NCBI GenBank assembly: GCA_015099395.1
Contig: AP024096.1
Coordinates: 7,109,485-7,173,484 of the forward strand
Length of the DNA: 64,000 bases
Direction: 5' to 3'
DNA from: Ktedonobacteria bacterium brp13
Lineage (GTDB): Bacteria; Chloroflexota; Ktedonobacteria; Ktedonobacterales; Ktedonobacteraceae
The notes under the pieces are model-generated. The model was not told the DNA's origin, searched no databases, and worked only from the letters and a program-made list of their open reading frames with translations. Positions 60,128 to 64,000 of this stretch are shown one piece after another. Made by a program: the position numbers and the translations under genes. How positions within the stretch are numbered: the first letter of the stretch is position 1; each line of letters begins with the position of its first letter.

Positions 60128-61303
60128 ATGACAACGTTTCCCAAAAGAATTGCTTTACTTGGAAGTACAGGCTCCATCGGTCGACAGACGCTCGATGTTG
60201 TGCGTAAGTTCCCAGAGCAGTTTCAGATTGTCTCTATTGCAGCACGCAGTAATGTTGAATTATTAGCACAACAGGTACAAGAGTTTCGGCCAGAACTGGT
60301 AGCATGCTATGCCGATACGCCAGAGTCTGAAGAGAAGGCTCGCCTTCTGCTTCCTGACGCGCTGCTTGGTGATCAGGGCTTGCTGGCGGTGGCAACTCAT
60401 GTGGATGCGGATATTCTGGTCGCGGCTACCTCTGGTCTGGTGGGACTGAAACCGACGTTGGCTGCCATTGGCGCGGGTAAAGCGATTGCCCTGGCAAATA
60501 AAGAGACACTGGTGATGGCTGGTCATCTGGTAACCCAGGCAGCACAACGTGTCGGAGTTCCGATCTTTCCTATTGATAGCGAACATAGCGCAATCTGGCA
60601 GTGTTTGCGTGGTGAAGAAAATAAAAATATCCATCGTCTCCTGATTACAGCCTCTGGCGGGCCTTTCCGTAAGACTCCTCTAGACGAACTCAAGGACGTC
60701 ACTGTGAGCCAGGCACTGGCGCATCCTACCTGGCATATGGGTCCGAAGATCACTATTGATAGTGCGACGTTGATGAATAAGGGCCTGGAGGTTATCGAGT
60801 CGCGCTGGCTTTTTCAGGTGCCATACGAGTCGATTGATGTGGTGGTGCATCCGGAGAGTATCGTCCATTCGATGGTTGAGATGGTGGATGGATCGATCAA
60901 GATGCAGGCTAGCCTGCCAAGTATGCATATACCTATTATGAATGCACTTTCTTATCCTGATCGCCTGGATGTCTCTGGCTCTCACCTCATTCGTGAACTG
61001 CGCTGGTCTGAGGTTGCCTCATTGCACTTTGAAGATCTAGATCTGCCGCGTTTTCCTTGCTTCCGTTTAGCTGTTGAGGCAGGCAAGCGTGGTGGTACAT
61101 ATCCATGTGCTCTGGTGGGTGCCGATGAAGAGGCGGTAGACCTTTTCTTACATGGTCATATCAGCTATCTGGCGATTGCAGAATTGATAGAAGCTGTTCT
61201 AGAGCGTCACCAATCGGTTGATCAGCCTGATGTTGCGGCAACATTAGATGCATGTGCATCCGCCCGCAGGACCGTACGTGAGTTATGGAAAAAATATGCG
61301 TAG
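60128..61303 (+). CDS. dxr: 1-deoxy-D-xylulose-5-phosphate reductoisomerase
   Basis: Second step of the MEP pathway: rearranges and reduces DXP to MEP with NADPH and Mg or Mn. 391 residues. GSTGSIGRQTLDVV (NADPH loop, about 12-25), ALANKETLVMAG, PIDSEHSAIWQCL (metal Asp and Glu), LITASGGPFR, GPKITIDSATLMNKGLEVIE, HPESIVHSMVEMVDGS. C-terminal helical domain to 391. The ATG at 60128 gives the usual length; the frame to 60074 is longer and unsupported. The ribosome site is weak (GGTTGAA). Confidence 0.97.
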   Translation: MTTFPKRIALLGSTGSIGRQTLDVVRKFPEQFQIVSIAARSNVELLAQQVQEFRPELVACYADTPESEEKARLLLPDALLGDQGLLAVATHVDADILVAATSGLVGLKPTLAAIGAGKAIALANKETLVMAGHLVTQAAQRVGVPIFPIDSEHSAIWQCLRGEENKNIHRLLITASGGPFRKTPLDELKDVTVSQALAHPTWHMGPKITIDSATLMNKGLEVIESRWLFQVPYESIDVVVHPESIVHSMVEMVDGSIKMQASLPSMHIPIMNALSYPDRLDVSGSHLIRELRWSEVASLHFEDLDLPRFPCFRLAVEAGKRGGTYPCALVGADEEAVDLFLHGHISYLAIAELIEAVLERHQSVDQPDVAATLDACASARRTVRELWKKYA

Positions 61304-61421
61304 AACGTTTGGCGTATCTGGCACCCATCTGACACTCATAGAGTATGGCATGAGTGCGATATTTCTTATAGCAATATATCAAGAGAAGCCAGAGGCTGAT
61401 CGCAGAGTAAAGGAATAGGGG

Positions 61422-62624
61422 ATGAACTGGTATATACTGGCGGTTATTCCGGTCCTGGGATTGCTTGTTTTTGTACATGAGCTAGGACACTTCCTGACGG
61501 CAAAATGGGCTGGTATTCGCGTTGAAGAGTTTGGTATCGGGTTCCCTCCCAATATTGTGAGCATCAGGCGACGCGTGCGTGGTGGTTGGGACGTGTTGTG
61601 GTTTGGGCAGGGGAGGGATGAGGAGACTGGCGAAGTACAAAATCCTTTTCGTAATACTAGCGGAGAGGTTACACTGCCAGAGCCTCCCCATCGCACTCTC
61701 TATTCGTTAAATCTGCTCCCCATTGGGGGATTTGTGCGGATGTTTGGTGAGGCGGGCGATACTGTTAATGAGAATGGTGAGTATGAGCCAGATAGTTTCG
61801 CCGCGCAATCGGCTGGTAAGCGTATTATCGTGCTCTGTGCGGGCGTCTTTATGAACTTCGTGCTCGCGATTGTGCTTTTCACCCTGGCTTACAGCGTGGG
61901 GCAACCAAGCTTCTCTCCACAACCTCTGATTGGAACAGTTGTGAGTGGCTCACCGGCTGAGCAGGCTGGCTTGCATCCGGATGACCTGGTGGTATCAGTG
62001 AATGGTCATAAGGTCAATACATTCCTGGACATGTCGACGCAGGTCACGAATGCATTGAAGGCAGACACTAGCAAGCGCGATCGTGTGCCTGTCCAATTGC
62101 AGGTGCAGCATAAGGGGTCGCAGCAAGTCGTGCCAATTACCGTCGATGCGCGTGCACACCCAGGCCCTAATGAGGGGGCGATGGGCGTGACCGAGAAGGT
62201 AACCATGGTCACATATCCACTCTGGCAGGCACCTTTCCAGGGTATCCATCAGACATTCTCATTTGTACACCAATATCTCATAGCTATTGGTCGCATGGTT
62301 ACTGGCAGGGATAAGGTCCAGCTCTCTGGTCCGGTCGGGATTGCCCAGATGACGGGTACTGTAGCAGAAGCGACAACCTATGCTGGTTGGTGGCCAATAC
62401 TCAGTCTTACTGCCGGCCTTAGTCTGAGTCTTGCCATTTTTAATATATTGCCCTTCCCCGCTCTGGATGGTGGACGCGTCTTCTTAATACTGGTCGAGCT
62501 TTTACGTGGAGGTAAACGCTTGAAGCCGGAGCGTGAAGGTTTAATTAATCTTGTTGGTTTTGCTTTATTGTTTGTCCTCATGATTGCAGTCACAGTTAGT
62601 GATATCATGCACTGGGGAAGCTAA
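61422..62624 (+). CDS. rseP: Site-2 protease RseP
   Basis: Zinc metalloprotease of the M50 family that cuts anti-sigma factors inside the membrane. 400 residues, four spans. The zinc motif HELGHF lies in the first span (His19, Glu20, His23), followed by one PDZ domain (about 165-235: VVSGSPAEQAGLHPDDLVVSVNG). The third ligand Asp is in NILPFPALDGGRVF (about 345-358). The N-terminal loop (about 45-80) is Arg-rich with a DEETGE stretch. The sigma/anti-sigma partner is not in the window. Between dxr and ispG. Confidence 0.96.
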   Translation: MNWYILAVIPVLGLLVFVHELGHFLTAKWAGIRVEEFGIGFPPNIVSIRRRVRGGWDVLWFGQGRDEETGEVQNPFRNTSGEVTLPEPPHRTLYSLNLLPIGGFVRMFGEAGDTVNENGEYEPDSFAAQSAGKRIIVLCAGVFMNFVLAIVLFTLAYSVGQPSFSPQPLIGTVVSGSPAEQAGLHPDDLVVSVNGHKVNTFLDMSTQVTNALKADTSKRDRVPVQLQVQHKGSQQVVPITVDARAHPGPNEGAMGVTEKVTMVTYPLWQAPFQGIHQTFSFVHQYLIAIGRMVTGRDKVQLSGPVGIAQMTGTVAEATTYAGWWPILSLTAGLSLSLAIFNILPFPALDGGRVFLILVELLRGGKRLKPEREGLINLVGFALLFVLMIAVTVSDIMHWGS

Positions 62625-62653
62625 TTAAGCTAATCGGAGTCAAATACAAAGTT

Positions 62654-63892
62654 ATGCGAAGAAAAACACGACAGATACATGTAGGTAATGTGTTAGTTGG
62701 TGGTGATGCACCGATCGCTGTGCAGTCGATGACCACGACCTATACCCGTGATGTTGAAGCGACGGTGGCACAAATTCATCGTTTACAGGATGTTGGCTGC
62801 GAGATTGCCCGCGTGGCTGTTCCAGAGATGGAAGATGCAATTGTTCTAAGCGAAATCAAGAAGCGTATTAATATTCCGCTGGTGGCTGATATCCACTATA
62901 ATCCTGAACTCGCCCTGGAAGCGATTCGTCAGGGTATCGACAAGGTTCGTATCAACCCGGGCAATCTGCTGCAAGGCCGCAAGTCGATGGACAAGATCGT
63001 GCGTGCCGCGCGTGAGCATGATATCGCAATGCGTATTGGCGTCAACTCTGGCTCGATCGATGCACTTGATAAGGTGGCGCAGATGCAGCGCGTGCAGGTA
63101 CGCCTGCGTGATGATGGTACGCTGGAGCGTAGCGATCCGGCTGAGACACGCCGCAAAGAGCGTGAGGAACTGGCAGAGCGCATGGTTGTGCGTGCGTTAG
63201 AGTATGTGAGTTGGTGTGAAGAGTTGGATTATCATAATCTAACGGTCTCGCTCAAGTCCTCGACTGTACTGACCGCTATCGAAGCCTATCAGCGCTTCTC
63301 GCAGCGGTCAGACTATCCGTTGCATCTGGGTATTACCGAGGCTGGAACACTCGTAACGGGTGCTGTCAAGTCTTCGGTCGGCATGGGTCTCTTGTTGGCG
63401 CAGGGGATCGGTGACACAATCCGCGTTAGCCTGAGTGCCGAGCCAGAGGAAGAGATTCCGGTTGCCTATGAGATCTTGCGCTCGCTGGAGTTGCGTAATC
63501 GTGGTGTAACCTTCGTCTCGTGCCCATCCTGTGGACGTGTCGAGATCGACGTCGTGAGTGTTGCTAACGAAGTAGAGAAGCGCCTCTCCAAAGTACAGAC
63601 GCCTATTCAGGTCGCTGTGATGGGTTGTGTGGTAAATGGTCCTGGTGAGTCGCGGGATGCCGATGTCGGTCTGGCTGGCGGTAAAGGTAAGGGGATTATC
63701 TTCCGTAAAGGTCAGGTAATCCGTACGGTGCCTGAGGATCAATTCCTGGATGCGGTCCTGAAAGAAGTTGCTAGCTTGCTGCCAGCAGCAGAGGCGAAAC
63801 TGGTCTATCCAGAGGGTGGTATTACAGATGTTGCTGGTACACACCGTACTCGTAATGAGGGCATGAACCTGCCGATCTTGCCACACGCATAA
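62654..63892 (+). CDS. ispG: 4-hydroxy-3-methylbut-2-enyl-diphosphate synthase
   Basis: Iron-sulphur enzyme that turns MEcPP into HMBPP, the second-last MEP step. 412 residues. TIM barrel N-domain: IAVQSMTTTYTRDVEATVAQI, VADIHYNPELALEAI, KVRINPGNL, RIGVNSGSID. The [4Fe-4S] cluster is held by CPSCGR (Cys about 290, 293) and MGCVVNGPGESRDADVG (Cys about 325, Glu about 332). The C-terminus adds about 35 residues beyond the bacterial norm. Uses a ferredoxin or flavodoxin donor elsewhere. The ATG follows GGAGTCAAAT at a wide spacing. Confidence 0.96.
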   Translation: MRRKTRQIHVGNVLVGGDAPIAVQSMTTTYTRDVEATVAQIHRLQDVGCEIARVAVPEMEDAIVLSEIKKRINIPLVADIHYNPELALEAIRQGIDKVRINPGNLLQGRKSMDKIVRAAREHDIAMRIGVNSGSIDALDKVAQMQRVQVRLRDDGTLERSDPAETRRKEREELAERMVVRALEYVSWCEELDYHNLTVSLKSSTVLTAIEAYQRFSQRSDYPLHLGITEAGTLVTGAVKSSVGMGLLLAQGIGDTIRVSLSAEPEEEIPVAYEILRSLELRNRGVTFVSCPSCGRVEIDVVSVANEVEKRLSKVQTPIQVAVMGCVVNGPGESRDADVGLAGGKGKGIIFRKGQVIRTVPEDQFLDAVLKEVASLLPAAEAKLVYPEGGITDVAGTHRTRNEGMNLPILPHA

Positions 63893-63925
63893 GACCATAC
63901 TACGCATAACACCATACGTCATTGG

Positions 63926-63954
63926 CGGGAGGGCTTCAGCTCTCCCGTTTTTTT
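63926..63954 (+). terminator. Terminator of the rpsB-ispG block
   Basis: CGGGAGGGC (63926-63934) pairs with GCTCTCCCG (63939-63947, one wobble) around a TTCA tetraloop, followed by seven T. Confidence 0.9.
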
Positions 63955-64000
63955 ATGTGATCGACACTTGCAGAGAACACAAAAAAAGACCATCAATCTG

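Noticed and set aside
1..64000. CRISPR arrays, prophage, insertion sequences, rRNA, defence islands
   Set aside because: No regular short repeats with spacers, no transposase, integrase, capsid or rRNA sequences and no restriction or toxin-antitoxin genes were seen.

Overview
The window looks like a chromosomal segment of a Chloroflexota bacterium, most likely of the Ktedonobacteria class. This is inferred from the family content: tandem TIGR03663-type and Chlor_Arch_YYY (DUF2298-type) membrane proteins, a short ~200-residue EF-Ts, an MglA-type GTPase, many LuxR-type response regulators, frequent TTG/GTG starts and moderate GC. Nearly all of it is ordinary host chromosome. I see no prophage, integrase, transposase, CRISPR array or rRNA.

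Layout. 1-6.7 kb: a small unknown protein, a tRNA-dihydrouridine synthase, an aldo/keto reductase, a CHRD-like lipoprotein, a membrane-anchored glucosaminidase-like protein and a glutaryl-CoA-dehydrogenase-type acyl-CoA dehydrogenase. 6.8-13.8 kb (minus strand): a membrane protein, a three-gene glycosyltransferase/sugar-phosphotransferase operon for exopolysaccharide, and an M20-peptidase-like protein that has lost its metal ligands. 14-24 kb (plus): a receptor-like PP2C phosphatase, aspS, an ArsR-type regulator, three identical tRNA-Arg(GCG) genes behind one strong promoter, clpC and an XRE-GAF regulator. 24.1-34.4 kb (plus): four large multi-membrane-span proteins of the GT39/ArnT, DUF2298 and TIGR03663 types (two of the last kind), probably a lipid-linked-sugar transfer system at the cell envelope. 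34.5-44.4 kb: an aminotransferase, a quinone oxidoreductase, a HAD phosphatase, a VOC protein, a GtrA flippase-like protein, alpha-glucan phosphorylase, a small membrane protein, a LuxR response regulator and an MglA GTPase. 45.2-54 kb: gatB, glutamate dehydrogenase, an acidic protein, dxs, an ABC ATPase translationally coupled to a Crp-type regulator, and another LuxR response regulator. 54.4-63.9 kb: the conserved block rpsB-tsf-pyrH-frr-uppS-cdsA-dxr-rseP-ispG.

How the genes fit together. dxs, dxr and ispG belong to the MEP isoprenoid pathway. uppS uses its products to make the C55 lipid carrier, which the sugar phosphotransferase, GtrA and GT39-like proteins would use. cdsA supplies CDP-diacylglycerol and rseP is the envelope-stress site-2 protease.

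The most unusual items are: a 78-bp element present twice (37529-37606 and 49201-49278, 74/78 identical) that folds into a compact three-way junction and lies next to or inside gene leaders; the M20 pseudoenzyme; the DUF2298/TIGR03663 membrane cluster; and the tRNA-Arg(GCG) triplet. Promoters and terminators were read by eye, with spacer lengths counted. Folding and homology claims were not computed.
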